Positions 1 to 12,015 of a DNA stretch of 64,000 bases are shown here, piece after piece; position 1 is the first letter of the stretch, and each line of letters begins with the position of its first letter. The translations under genes were made by a program, and so were the position numbers. Source of the stretch: Epiperipatus broadwayi (Eukaryota > Onychophora > Udeonychophora > Euonychophora > Peripatidae); NCBI GenBank assembly GCA_028023455.1, contig JAQFVV010007215.1, positions 1 through 64,000 of the forward strand, in the 5' to 3' direction. The notes beneath the pieces were generated by a model that searched no databases, was not told the origin of the DNA, and saw nothing but the letters and a program-made list of their open reading frames with translations.

Positions 1-104
1 TGTTTTAAAACTACTATTACTAGTACTACTACTACTACTAGTAGTAGTAGTCACCATTGTCATAGCAGTAGTAGTACTAGTAGTAGTAGTAGTAGTCGCA
101 GTCA

Positions 105-136
<32 letters not shown>

Positions 137-240
137 ACAGTGGTAGTAACAGTAGCAGTAGAAGTAGCAGCAACAATAGCAGTAGAAGCATCAGCAATAA
201 TAATAGTAATAATAATAATAGCAACAGCAAAAAAAAGAAG
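1..240. repeat. Trinucleotide microsatellite, (TAG/GTA)n with interruptions
   Basis: Imperfect runs of tag/gta/act triplets, with a local fold-back between ctactact and agtagtag near 25-60. They grade into aat/agc triplets and then an A/G-rich tract. It is seen directly, has no coding content, and probably continues off the left edge. Confidence 0.9.
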
Positions 241-2481
241 AAGAAAAAGAAAAAAAAGAAGTGTAAGAATTTTAATAGAATATTCTGAACATTTTTTTTA
301 AAATTATTTTATTGAACAGTAAGAAACAATATTGCAAAATGAAAAACACAAAGTATAGCATATCATGTCGAGTAAACTATGTTGTAACTACAATTTGAGT
401 AATGACATTTTTATGATTTTTCTAATCTATTTAAAATTCACAAGCTTACAATTTTCTATTATATACATAAACAATATAATACCTTCAGTGATTTAATATT
501 GTAAAGTAGTATGAGTCTTAAAGTTGAATATAATATATGTATTATATCAATGTAAAGAGAGATCACTTTTAATCTTTGATATTACCAAGAAATTATAAAT
601 TACTACTAAATAAAAATTCACGAGACTAAACAAGTTTTTCTTAATAACCTATAATAACTTGTATGCTGGAGTTTTTTTGTTGAAGAAAAGGGGTGCTTTT
701 TTACTTCAAACCTAATATCTTATGAATTTAGACTCAGAAAACTATTTTTCTAAGTATGAGAATGTGACATTCTGCAAATATTACTTTAAACTTTTCAAGA
801 GAGTTGTATATGTTGAATTGAATATTTCCATGGATTGTTATTATAATAAAGAATAAATATGAGAAGATAATATTCCTCTAAATGGAGATCACCTTTAAAC
901 TTTGATGTTATGAATAACTTATTAGTTACTACTAATTGACAATTCCTGTGACTAAACATGTTTGTCTCATTTGTTGGAGGAAAACAGGTCCTATTTTACT
1001 TCAAACCCAAGTTTTTATATGAATTTAACCAGGAACTATTTTTACAGATGTCTGTTCTCATGGATTTTATCTCCTTGTTTCTATTCTTTGTCATAATAGC
1101 AATCCATGAAAATATTTATTTGAACATATACAAGTCTCTGGATTAGTTTAAACTAATATTTGCATAATGTTGGGACAGATGCTATTTTTTCAAATTCTCA
1201 CAGCTTTAAAAAAGCTTTATGGGTTTAATTCCATATAAGAACTTGGATTTGAAATGAAAGAGGATCCCTTGTACAAAAGAGCTATTATAAGTTAATGAAA
1301 AAAAACTTGTTTAGCCTCAGGAATTGCCAGTCAGTAGTAATTGATAATTTTTTGGTAAGATGAAGGTACTAAAACATTTATAATCAGCACTTGGTTTGTT
1401 AGTCGATCAATAACTGATGATTTCATATAAGGTTAAAAAATATTAATAGTTTTAGTACTCTTCTTGACAAATCTATTGCAATTACGATAACTTATTGAAT
1501 AGACAGAATATAAATAAACCAATATATAAATTAGTTTCTAGATATTAGCATAAATTAATAGTGATTATTGTTTTGGACAGCATTCATTCAGAAATCACAT
1601 TTTAATTTTATTATCCAAGATTCTAAATAGTTTGACTTAATCAATAACTTATGGTATTGAATCAAAGAATACTATATCAATTTTAAAGGCCAAAATATAT
1701 CAAAACTTTTGTATATATAAAAATGTTCAAGGTGTTTGCTTGATATTACAATAGAAGAAAAAAAAGATGTCAGTAACTATCCATTATACCGTAGACAAAG
1801 CGATATATTAATGTGAATTATTATCTAGATTTCAAGTTTGAGGTCATATTGCTGTGAAATGAAATAATGTAGATACGGCTTTAAAATTTACTTTTAGAGA
1901 TCCTTTTTTTATAAATGATTTTATAATACTTTACTTTTCTCAATACGCGGGTATGTGTGGTAAAGATTTGTAATGATATTAAAGACATATTGGGATGATA
2001 GTAAAATAGAAATCGTACGTTTTTTTATTTTTTTGATATATATATATAATTAGAATTACTAAACATACAGTATTATTTATTCGTAATCTGAGGGACAGTG
2101 GCTTGCTCCACCTAAGTATTACTTTTTATACCTTCAGAAAATGGCTTGCAGCACTTAGTAATAGGAAGGACATTTTTAAAAAAATGTAATTTATGTTTAT
2201 GTTATTAATTTGCAATTTACATTTTTTTTATATTTTATTAAAATAATAATTTCATTGTATATTCATATATATATATATATAATTGTTGTACAAGTGAAAT
2301 ATTTGCAATTAAGTTTAAAATAACAATAGGTGTGTTTAAAGTAAATATTGATGATGAGTATTTTTTTTAAGAATTGCATTTAATAAATCCAAGAAATAAA
2401 AAAGAAAAAAAACAGTTATTAAATTAAGACAGAGCTATAATGTAAGCATAAAAAATCGCAGTCTAATTAAATCAATTTTAC
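241..2481. other. No gene seen; AT-rich sequence downstream of M13 exon 3
   Basis: Short A and T runs and small (TA)n tracts (for example near 2037-2050 and 2265-2282). I looked for a further minus-strand M13 exon, which should encode the end of the alpha-helical domain and a W-x-x-Y/F-type segment, and found none. The next exon therefore probably lies off the left edge. A small open frame at 958-1146 has no recognisable features and AT-rich, non-coding-like codons. Confidence 0.6.
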
Positions 2482-2631
2482 CTTGCTAAGTTTTCCAAGA
2501 AAGGATAAAAGATCATCTAGGAATCCATTAACATTTTGACTTATTTCTTTCTGCGTAAATTCTAATTTACCATCTCTTATCAACATGAAAGCAATCACTT
2601 CTGCAAATCTTCTATAAAATTTTTCCTTTTG
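2482..2631 (-). CDS. M13 metallopeptidase, exon 3 (partial gene)
   Basis: A 150-bp exon read on the minus strand, exactly 50 codons, phase 0 at both ends. The acceptor is ttatttaAG before CAAAAGG, with a T-rich tract upstream; the donor is AAG|GTAAAA. The peptide begins QKEKFYRRFAEVIAFMLI and ends FLDDLLSFLGKLSK. In M13 peptidases (neprilysin, ECE) the segment after the PSRDYYL-like motif is a helix of the form Y..YM...LL, followed by an 'il.fE..LA.i' helix, and this exon fits that position. It joins in frame to the 48-bp exon at 8622-8669. The family assignment rests on context and pattern; this exon alone would not identify the family. The zinc-binding HExxH and later exons are not in the window. 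Confidence 0.82.
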
Positions 2632-3809
2632 CTTAAATAAGAATGATAATAATAAAAAATATTAAATGTTTCAACATCAATTATGACCCTACAATTGTAA
2701 TTTCTAATTACTAAATTTTGAGTATTAAAGTTATAACAAACTATCGATCTGTTTAAAAAGCGAGAAATGTTTTAAAAATCTTAGTTTATAAGGATATAGA
2801 GAACAATTAACATACTTATAAGTATGTGAAAGAGTTTATGAGGCGGAAAAAGTAAAATCTTAGTTACTTGTAATAAAGTGATTCTTGCGTTCTCACTAAA
2901 ATCATTCTACAGTCAAGATTTTTATCAAAAAAATTTCCCACTCTGCTTTACATTTGCATTTTAATGATAAAAGTGTTTGCAATAATATATAGTTAAAAAT
3001 TAAAACATTTAAAAAGAAATCCTTTGGAAAGCAAAGGCCTCAGTACAGGTTCTCATCAGATGGGCAATTGCTGGATAAATTGAATCTGAATGGTGTTACA
3101 TTCATTTAATAATCATTATTGTTATTGTCAAGACTGTTGGATATAGGCTAAAAATAAATAAATAAATGGCCTGTTTGAGAGAAGAAATTCAATTTTTTTC
3201 TGGAGTTTATATATATATATATATAAATATTATGTCACATGAAATTTACAATGTCTATTTTCAGCAATTATTGAACTCCCCTCTAGTTGCCAAGTTCAAT
3301 AACTTTTTACAGTAAGAAAATAGAATAGTTATTGATCTGTATTTTCGATCTTTTTATTTAAAGTTATCAAGAGTAATGACATCCAGAGAAAAAAACTTAA
3401 ATCATAACGTAAAGGGTAGTTTAATTGATTTGGTAAATTTTACTTGACATTATATTTATTCAATACTGAAATATGATTTATTATTACACAAACAGGATGG
3501 TGTGCACTATCATTAGCTGGATGGAGCATATATTGATTTTTATGGGTTTGAACTGTAACCAATAGTACATATAATGATATGCAATGATGTATAATAAATT
3601 CATGAAGATGTATACAATGAGCTTTGGTTTAAATAAATAATAAATTAAATGATTAATGAAAGTGAAATGAAAATTTTAATTTAAATATATAATAATATTA
3701 ATCAATGTGATGATGGTGATTTATAATTTCAAACATAAATACTCCCAAAAGTATTTTATTTGTTTAGTGTCAATAAAAAAAACAAAAACTCAAAGCAAAA
3801 CTCTCCATA

Positions 3810-3890
3810 CAGTATTGTCACTTGTGCTAAACAGAGTAATCAATGGATGCCAGAAGGCTTGTGCATAAAATCCCTATCCAATGCCTACTC
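3810..3890 (+). repeat. Half copy of MITE-like family A
   Basis: Starts with CAGTATTGTCAC directly after TA, then continues with the same text as the terminal arm of the element at 5681 (gagtaatcaatggatgc and then aaaatccctatc). Only one arm is present. It is flanked on the right by a tcatgtgatg segment that recurs next to other family A copies. Confidence 0.6.
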
Positions 3891-5680
3891 ATATAGGAAA
3901 TGTGATCATGTGATGCTTAATGGTTTAAAAACTCAAAGGTGTTAAACCTCCTAAAAAAGTTTACTTTTGGAAAAGTAAAAGAAATGATTATTATCAATTA
4001 TTACTACCATGCCAGCACATCCCCTTGTGGGTTACATGATTTCTCAGGACTGTAGATACTAACCAGCATATGGATGTAAAAAGAATATACTTGGATTGCT
4101 TATAATGTATTAATACAAAAAATATTTTTTTTTTAATAATAAATAAATAGAATGGTTGTGAATATCATCACAACTATCGACACATGCATAAAAATATTTT
4201 AGTAATAAAAGATATTTCATGTTTAAGGCCTTATGGTATGTATGATGATAAGATATTACCATGTTAAATAGGTAAATAGTCGCTAAATATTTTTTCCCAG
4301 ATACTGTTTTTTTTAATATTTTACTGTTGTCTTTAAAGTTTTTCAGATGGTTGTTTTACTCTTGAACCCTGGTGATGTTAAGGAGAGTATATGCAACAAC
4401 ACTAGTGATTTTATATGAGATATAATATCTGTATGTCTAAATATGACCTTACCCATTTCTTTCATGGTATTATAGAGGTGTTGCACAAGCTGGTATTTCA
4501 AAGATCAGCACTAATTTTTGGATCCAACTACATTTTCTAAGAATTTTGACTGGTATGGTATTTTGTTAATTAAATATGGTAGATATATTTTTTAAACTAA
4601 AATCATTATATGGACTGTTATAACTGGAGTATTTAATAAAAAACTTTAAAACAGGCAGAAAAACACTGCAATTCAAATGACAGTCAAAAACACTTCTTTG
4701 GTATGAAGTACTAAAAAACTGCTTCAAAAATAGACTGTGCCAGCATTCAAAGCAATATAAAATCAGATGAATAACCTTCTAGAAATAGAATACTAATAAT
4801 AATCATAATAAGAATAAAAATAGCATGCCTAGTTATTTGTTTTTGACCTGTATTTGTTTATTTGACATTGTTGAGTAATATACAATGTCACCAGTTATGG
4901 AATATCTAATATGTGCATCATTACAGCAATATATGGATTGAAAAGCACATCTTTACTCTCTTCAAAATATGTTGTTAATATCAATTTTATGCACATTATA
5001 TCATGTTTTTATACATAAATAAGTGAAAAAATGTTATTTTCTTTCATTTTTAATTTACATTTCATAACATAGTAAGAAGAAAAATTCCCTGCTGACTTTT
5101 ACATTTGTAATTATAACTTCAAAATACTATTAATTCCAAAATTATAATTTTATATTTAGCTTCGACATCCATATATATTATTAAATGGACAGATTGTTTA
5201 ACTAAAACTTACATTTGAAGAGCAAACTAAACAAGGTCCAAATTTAAATTTTTTTTTAAAAAAAAATGCAATTTAAACTTTTTACATATCAATTTTTTTT
5301 CTTTTTCTTTACAATGTAACCTATCATTATTCTTTCATATCAAAGTAAATTTATAAAATATTACCAAATGTATAAACAAATCCCTTTTAGGCAGTTTACT
5401 CATGTGACAAGTATATATGCACTTAGACATAAAAAGCCATTTGTCTATTTTTCTAGTCAGTTCACGTGTTTTTATTAAATACATTTTTTCTCTGCATTGT
5501 GGCATAACCATTGCTATAGCAACAAGTCTCCTCTCTTTAAAATGAAACAAGGAGGCAATGCAGCTTTTTATTTCTCATTTGTATGCTGATTATAAAACTT
5601 TTAACATATATTTGTTTCTCCAATTGTTTGTTATATTTGTTTTGAAAATACTATTTTGCACATAGGTTAAACTTTCCAAA

Positions 5681-5944
5681 CAGTAGTGCCACTCAGTGCG
5701 AGCCAGTGTAATCAATGAATGCAAGAAGGTTTGTGCATACACTCCCTATCTAGTGTCTACTCAGCCAATATCTCCAGACTTGTTTCTAGCTAATGGCTTT
5801 CATTAGTAAGGAGCCTTGAAACTGAGAGCTACAAACTAGAAACTAGTGTGGGGATATTGGATAAGTAGGGACTAGATGGGGATTTTATGCACAAACCTTC
5901 TTGAATACATTGATTACTCTGGCTTGCACTGAGTGGCACTACTG
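5681..5944. mobile_element. MITE-like palindromic element, family A (264 bp)
   Basis: The two ends are inverted copies of about 95 bp, starting CAGTAGTGCCACTCAGTGC and ending in its complement. A short central segment carries an internal fold (gtttctagctaatgg ... gaaactag). A TA follows the right end and AA precedes the left end, so a TA target duplication is plausible but only half preserved. CAGTA-type termini with a TA target fit non-autonomous Tc1/mariner-like elements. There is no coding capacity. Other copies or fragments are at 3810, 11834, 27290-27850 and 31843. Confidence 0.7.
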
Positions 5945-6649
5945 TATGGGAGTTTAGTCTCCATGAAAACAGCTTATGTATGCATAAAAATGGAGATCCA
6001 TGTGGTGTTTAGTAGTTTAAATAGTGTTTTGCAGAATACATATGTCCATAATGTGCAAAGACTTACTTGTTACTAAATATTATCAAGCATGTGTAAGCTT
6101 TCAATTGTAGAATTTATAAAAATTCCATCATAGAACATTAAGGTGTATGCTGAAGAATGGTTGCTAGAATGATTGCTACTGTTAGACTTCTCATGGACTA
6201 CCTATAACACAAAATATAAGCTTTGCTTCTTTTTGAGTATTAGAAGATGAAGGATATAACCCTTGAAAATAAAGCCATGCTCCCTTTTGAGTCTTAGAAG
6301 CTGATAAAAACTAGATAAAATTTAGGCCTTTCTTTGTTTTGAATCTTAGAGACCAATAAATTCCACAAACACTCAAACTACACATTTCTTTTTCTAAGCA
6401 TTATAGGTGAATGAGTAAACTGCTTGGACTTCACTTCATCACATGACTCATAGTGTCTCATGTACATTGTCTAATTTCAACATATTATTATAAAAAAGAA
6501 TATGGTTAAACCTCTGCATAAATCAATTTATCTCTTCTTAACATATGTTTCATAACTATTTCAAACATCTAAATTATTAATTAAATTTTCTTAATAATGC
6601 TACTAACAGCCATTCCTGCTTTCTAATAGGCTGGCCATTTATTTATTTA

Positions 6650-7870
6650 TTTATTTTTTTGGTAATTTTAATGTTATTATCAGTAGTGATATATATATAT
6701 ATTAACCTTTTCCAACATTATATAAGTCCATTTCTCCATAAAACACACATCTTTTTCATAGACCCAGGGTCTACAGGAAATGAGCCATCCTTTGTTTGTA
6801 AAAATTAAATTTTATCTCTATTCAGATATTTTTTTATTAATGAGATATTCTTTGGTATGACTTGAAAAATATTATAATGTCTTCATTCTGGACTGGATGT
6901 TTTAGTGTCTCCTTTTTCTTCTTTATTTTTTTTTTTCATTTCACAAACTGATAGTGGAACTTGACAATCTGTCACCAGTAATCCATTGCTCCAATCTCAG
7001 GATATTATTAGGGAATTTTGCTCTTTTTGACCTTCTTGTATTGTCTAACTTTTTTATTTTGTAGGCTTTATAATGTTGAATATCTCTATTTTTAACTTTT
7101 TATATATGTTTTTCTCCATCATCCTTCTTATTAATATATAGACAGAAGAATTCATCTTTTTGCTTAAAGATAAAAATGTCAAAAAATAATTAAACAGTGA
7201 ATTTGGTATTCATTTACTTCTGTATCCATTTTCATGAATGCCTGAGTTTCTACTTTTTCTTCAAGTCTACTTCTTTCAAAGAATCAATTTTAGGTTGGTA
7301 CTAACTTTAAACTCAATACTGCATACGCCTCATCTATTAATACTTTTGGTTCTACATATAATGTTTCTATTAAACTTGTTTAATTCCCCAAACACTTGAA
7401 ACCTCATTGGTTATATTGTTGATAACTTCTCTTCGCTCATCTAAAGATTTTATATAAGTTTACATAATTTTAGGAGGATAGGTGTCATCTGCATATCCTT
7501 TAGATTTTTTTCTCTTCATATGCCATTTCAATGTTTTCATCCATTTTCTTAAGCCATTTTTCATGACTTCATTGCATTTTTTCCAAAACTTTGTTATGAC
7601 TTTAGTCTAACATTTGTTGTTTTTCTTCAATTTTTTTAGACCGTTTTTTCAATTATTTTATCTCTCATTTGATGTTTTTATTGAGTTTTTGAATATATAT
7701 CTTCAATTCTTTCATAAATGCATACAACATTTCACTCATAACTGTGTCTGGATTTTCTAAATGCTTTTTTACTGTTGGACTAGTTTCTTATATAATTGAA
7801 TCGGATTCCATTGGCAGTACTAATTGTTGAATTGAAGGATTCCATGTTTATTTGAGCTTACATCATTTTT
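6650..7870 (-). pseudogene. Degenerate lysine/glutamate-rich coding relic (possible LINE ORF1)
   Basis: The plus strand here is pyrimidine-rich. The minus strand reads, with several stops and frame breaks, as K/E-rich helical protein; one stretch around 7570-7740 contains MSEMLYAFMKELK and KKIEEKQQMLD, as in a coiled coil. Non-LTR ORF1 proteins and other coiled-coil proteins look like this. There is no domain I can name and no intact frame. It lies in intron 2 of the M13 gene on the same strand, but the stops argue against an exon. Confidence 0.3.
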
Positions 7871-8621
7871 GTTTTTGAACGTGGTATCATTTGTATATAA
7901 AAACTAAGTGTTTTAAAATTTTCTTCTCTCTTATTGATGCACCTCTTGCAAATTTAAAGCCTTTTTAAAAATTTTTTTTATCTATCATCATTAATTAAAC
8001 ATACACCAGTCTCAATCCTTCGTATACAATGTTCTCCAGAAAAAACATGATTTACGTCTGTCTGCCTTAATGTTTATTCGTTATAAATACTAACGTTTCT
8101 TAAATATTATGTTACTTACATAGACACAACCTGTTTCTTTCATAAAAATTAGTACGAACAATTTTTTTTTTTAAAACTAGGCAATTTTTTCACATATCTG
8201 AGACTACTTTTGTAATTTTTTTTTTTTTCTAAAGACAAAAATAATACTCAGTTAAAATTCCTTAGCGTATCAATTTTTACCTTTCCCTTTACCACGTGAT
8301 TTATCATTATTATTTTACATATTATGTAGGAAAAACATAAAATTTGCGTCTTGCTTATTAATTATATATATATAAGGTAAATTGACCGATGTGTAGAAAG
8401 ATAGATAAATAAAATTATCTAAAAATTCAAATTGATAAAAAAGTTATATAGGTAGAAAAAGATTTAGAAATAAATTAAATAATTATTCGGTAAATTAGTT
8501 GGGCTGCCATCTCAAGATAAGATATTAGAAAGATAAATTTAAATGGATATTTTACCAAATATATAGAGTGATTGATATATACATTTTAGAAAAAAATATA
8601 GTTACTATTAATGATACTTAC

Positions 8622-8669
8622 CAAAAAAAAATCCTCGTGATGTTCTGGGGTGTGAAATATTTTACTTAA
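8622..8669 (-). CDS. M13 metallopeptidase, exon 2 (48-bp mini-exon)
   Basis: Read on the minus strand. The acceptor is tatctacAG, the donor is G|GTAAGT, which matches the metazoan consensus, and the length is 48 bp (16 codons, phase 0). It encodes LSKIFHTPEHHEDFFL. Between the end of exon 1 (DPKNKSNSLLK) and the helix of exon 3, M13 proteins carry a short strand-loop of the form 'qvDqsgl.LPSRDYYL'. This peptide keeps the spacing, with P, D, two aromatics and L in the right places. Frame, splice signals and family position agree, which is the case for calling so small an exon. The string of nine A's on the plus strand (TTTTTTTTT in the sense) is unusual for coding DNA and could be a slippage site. 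Confidence 0.72.
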
Positions 8670-8921
8670 CTGTAGATACATATAGAAAAAAAAGTCCGTT
8701 AATTAAAAAACTATTGTAGTAACAAAAAAAATTAATAAATATAACGTAATTAAATATTATGTAGTAATATATATATATATATAATAGAATTAATTTCATA
8801 CTTTTCAATTTATTAACATAAAAGTAATTAAAAATTATATAGCCATTTCAAAATAATATTGTCTATAGGAGATATCAGTTATGTTGTAAACTATCTACAG
8901 CTGTTATTTACTTATTTATTT

Positions 8922-9813
8922 CAGGGATAGTCAACCTTTTTATACCCACCAACCACTTTGGTATCCCTGTTAGCAGTAAAACTTTCTAACAGCCCACCGG
9001 TTCCACAGTAATGGTGATTTATAAAGTAGGGAAGCAACTTTACTTTATAAAATTTAGAAAGCAGAGTTACAGCAAGCTAAAGCATATAATAATATTTTTA
9101 ATATATTTCTTTAAAATATTCAATGGACTTGTCCTTATCATTTGGAAGCTTTGTAGCAAGATGTTCTCACAATCGACTTGGCTTCATCGTCTCATTGGAT
9201 TGTTTTATGGCACAATAAACACATTGGGTGTTGTTTATTTGCAACAGATTCTATAAAACCCATCTTTAAATACTCTGGTAAATAGCCGTGAGCATATTTC
9301 TTTTTTTGAGGCATGAGCTCACAATATTTCATAATACTTTGTTTGAAGTTGTAGGTACAAGCTCACTCTCACAAATATAATTGCATACTGATCACTGTGA
9401 CCACAAAAAAAAAAAGATCCTGCATCTTAAATCATCTTCTGCACATGCTTCTAGCGCATCATGGATTGGGTTTGGGGGGAGGGGGAGAGATGACGAGCTA
9501 TTCTAGGACAAGGCTTTTTTTATTAACAGTCACACTATAGCTCCATTTAGTTACGTAATGTGAACTAAACTTGTGAACTAAACTTATGCGTAGGATATAC
9601 AAATAGTATATTTTCAGAAATTTAAATTGTCATGGGAAAGTTTATGAAAACCTAATGAAAATGTTTTTAAATAATGCTATAAATTTTTTTTAAAAAAGTC
9701 AATTAAATTAAAAAAAAAGGAAAGTGCTTCAGTATCAGACAAAACCCCTACTGTCGACCATGAAGGCTGAAACGCCCACTAGTGGGCAGTAGGGGCCAGA
9801 TTGACTAGCACTG
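8922..9813. mobile_element. Non-autonomous hAT-like element (892 bp)
   Basis: The left end CAGGGATAGTCAACC is matched by the inverted right end, which reads CAGTGCTAGTCAATC on the minus strand. Flanking 8-mers are atttattt and atttatat, 6 of 8 identical, which fits a decayed 8-bp hAT target duplication. Termini of the form CAGnGnTnnnCAACC are typical of hAT elements. Near the right end there is a small self-complementary motif, cgcccactagtgggcag. An open frame at 9011-9256 has no recognisable transposase motif. Confidence 0.6.
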
Positions 9814-10045
9814 ATTTATATGATGATATACTGAAAATTGTAAAATGAATTAAAATGTTTTAATTTATTGTATTTTATTGTATCAGATATATATTAAACA
9901 AAAAATTCTGAAATAAATTCTACAATATTCAATATATAAAAATAAATAAATAGCTGTAGTACACCTTCCTGAGTAAGTGAACACACACACACACATATAT
10001 ATAATCCCAGTGCACAACGCTATACTGAAATAAATATATACAAAT

Positions 10046-10364
10046 ATTAACCATTAAATCACCCCACATGGTTAAGAAATCCAGCACTGTCCTCTGTGAA
10101 CTAATATATAAAATACATTAGAGTTTGTATTTCAAAATAGCCAGATCAAAATGATACCACTTTGACCTGTCTGCTATATGATGTTATATATTGAAATACG
10201 AACAAACTCAATATTTCAATATATAACATCATATAGCAAACAGGTCAAAGTGGTATCATTTTGATCTGGCTATTTTGAAATACGAACTCTAATGTAGTTT
10301 ATATATTAGTTCACGGAGGGCAGTACTGTATTTCTTAACCATGTGGGATGATTTAATGCTTAAT
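10046..10364. mobile_element. Near-perfect 152-bp-arm palindrome (foldback/MITE-like)
   Basis: Left arm 10046-10197 and right arm 10213-10364 are inverted copies differing by only a few bases, with a 15-base spacer. The outer ends read ATTAACCATTAAATC and its complement. No coding capacity. It would fold as a long hairpin RNA or DNA cruciform. Confidence 0.75.
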
Positions 10365-11833
10365 ATATATGTAATGTTAATGTCGCCCTGACAACAGGTT
10401 GAGATTGTTGAATGTTATTAATATTAGGATTGTTTACATGTTGACTGATATTAATGATATATGTATATATATATAATGTAATCTTAAGTTTTGCGCTGAG
10501 AATTATGTATGTGTATAATGTGGATATATTTAGAATATTTTTTATATCTTTTCCAATAAATCAATTTACTTAATAACTGTGGTAAATAATTTAATTAAAT
10601 TTAGCTATATAAATGTAGTTATAGATTATTTCGTTGGATAAGTCTAAATAAAAAATGCTTAATTTTAAAATAAAATATCAGTTAAGTTAGTTTTTATAAT
10701 TGTATGTTTAAATCCACAGATTTAATATTTCTATTAGTTTATAGCTTAAACATAGTCTAAAATACAATAATACACTAGATATAGTTTTAAATAAATAAAG
10801 TAAGCAAATTACATTAAAAATAAACATTTTAATTAGTTGCATAATATTATTTTATTGTAGAAATAAATTATATAATTCGTTTAAACATTTCTAAATAACA
10901 TTTTAAATTTTGCAGACATGTACGTTCATGTAATAATTGTTTTGACAAACGGAGATATTCAACAGAAGCTGATGAGGAATTAAAATTTATTATTTAGAAG
11001 ATTTTATATTTAAATTGCAATATTTTATTTAAAACTTTATTATTTTAAAATGGTATATTTTAAAATTTTGAGAACTTTTTTAAAAAGTTAAATAAAGGTA
11101 TTGGGACATTTAATTTATTGTTAAACAATAAAATTCATTTTTAAATTGTAATATTAAGTTTATTGTGTATATAAAATCCAGACAGTTTATTAAAAAATCC
11201 ATTCTTAGAATATCTGTCTTGATAACTAATTAAAGGTGCATAAATTATTGATTTATAGTACCCTAAATCCATCAATCATCAATTTCAATGAGATTACATA
11301 GTTTGTCTTATAAATATAGCATATTATGTGTTGAAAACTTACTTGTACATCATTGATCATTATCTAGATGATAAACTGACTTGTCAATTTGTTAATAAGT
11401 TTATTGTACCTCTAAAACAATGAATGACTAAATATTTTTTGTTGTGGGCCTCCTGTCAGTGGCCCATGTCATCACACTACAATATTCTACAAGTATATAT
11501 AATTTCAAAACTTTAAATAACTTGCTTTAAATGAAGGAGAGAAATATTAAAGTGTAACAGTAATTTGCTGGTGCTGGAGAATTCAAACAAATATCACTTA
11601 TGTGAATATTACATTGCTAAAAAAATTTTATCAATCATAAAATTTATTGTTTTGCCCTTTCTTGACTTTTAAATGCACATTATTGCTAAAATATTTTGAA
11701 TAAGAATTATCTTCAATTTTATGAATCATTTGATATGTCATAATTCTGGAATTAATTATAAGCTTTATTGTGACATGCTGGTATTATATTATATCATAAC
11801 AAACTTGATTAAAACACGCAAAATTCTCTAATC

Positions 11834-12015
11834 CGTAATGCCACTCAGTGCAAACCAGAGTAATCAATGGATGCAAGAAGGTTTGGGCATAAAATCCCTA
11901 TCTAGTGCTAAAACTAATCTGGATATATTGGATGAGTAGGCATTAAATATGAATTTCATGCACTAATCTTCTTGCATCTATTGATTACTCTGGCTTGCAC
12001 TGAGTGGCATTACTG
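11834..12015. mobile_element. MITE-like family A, short copy
   Basis: Inverted ends related to 5681-5944: CGTAATGCCACTCAGTGC on the left and its complement with TTACTG|TA on the right. The centre is deleted relative to the longer copy. It is followed by the same tgatcatgtgatgttta flank that accompanies other copies, so the true repeat may be longer than the palindrome. Confidence 0.65.

Larger units (their letters stand above)
2632..8621 (-). other. Intron 2 of the M13 gene (5990 bp)
   Basis: Inferred from the donor after exon 2 (G|GTAAGT, read on the minus strand at 8621-8616) and the acceptor of exon 3. It holds a half MITE at 3810-3890, a complete palindromic MITE-like element at 5681-5944 and a degenerate K/E-rich segment at 6650-7870. 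The rest is unassigned AT-rich DNA with small (TA)n runs. Confidence 0.7.

Noticed and set aside
1-2481. A fourth M13 exon
   Set aside because: No stretch with splice signals and the expected helix/W-containing sequence was found; it is left as off-window.
9011-9256. 81-codon frame as a transposase fragment
   Set aside because: No hAT motifs (no RW, no BED finger); hydrophobic AT-rich sequence inside a non-autonomous element.
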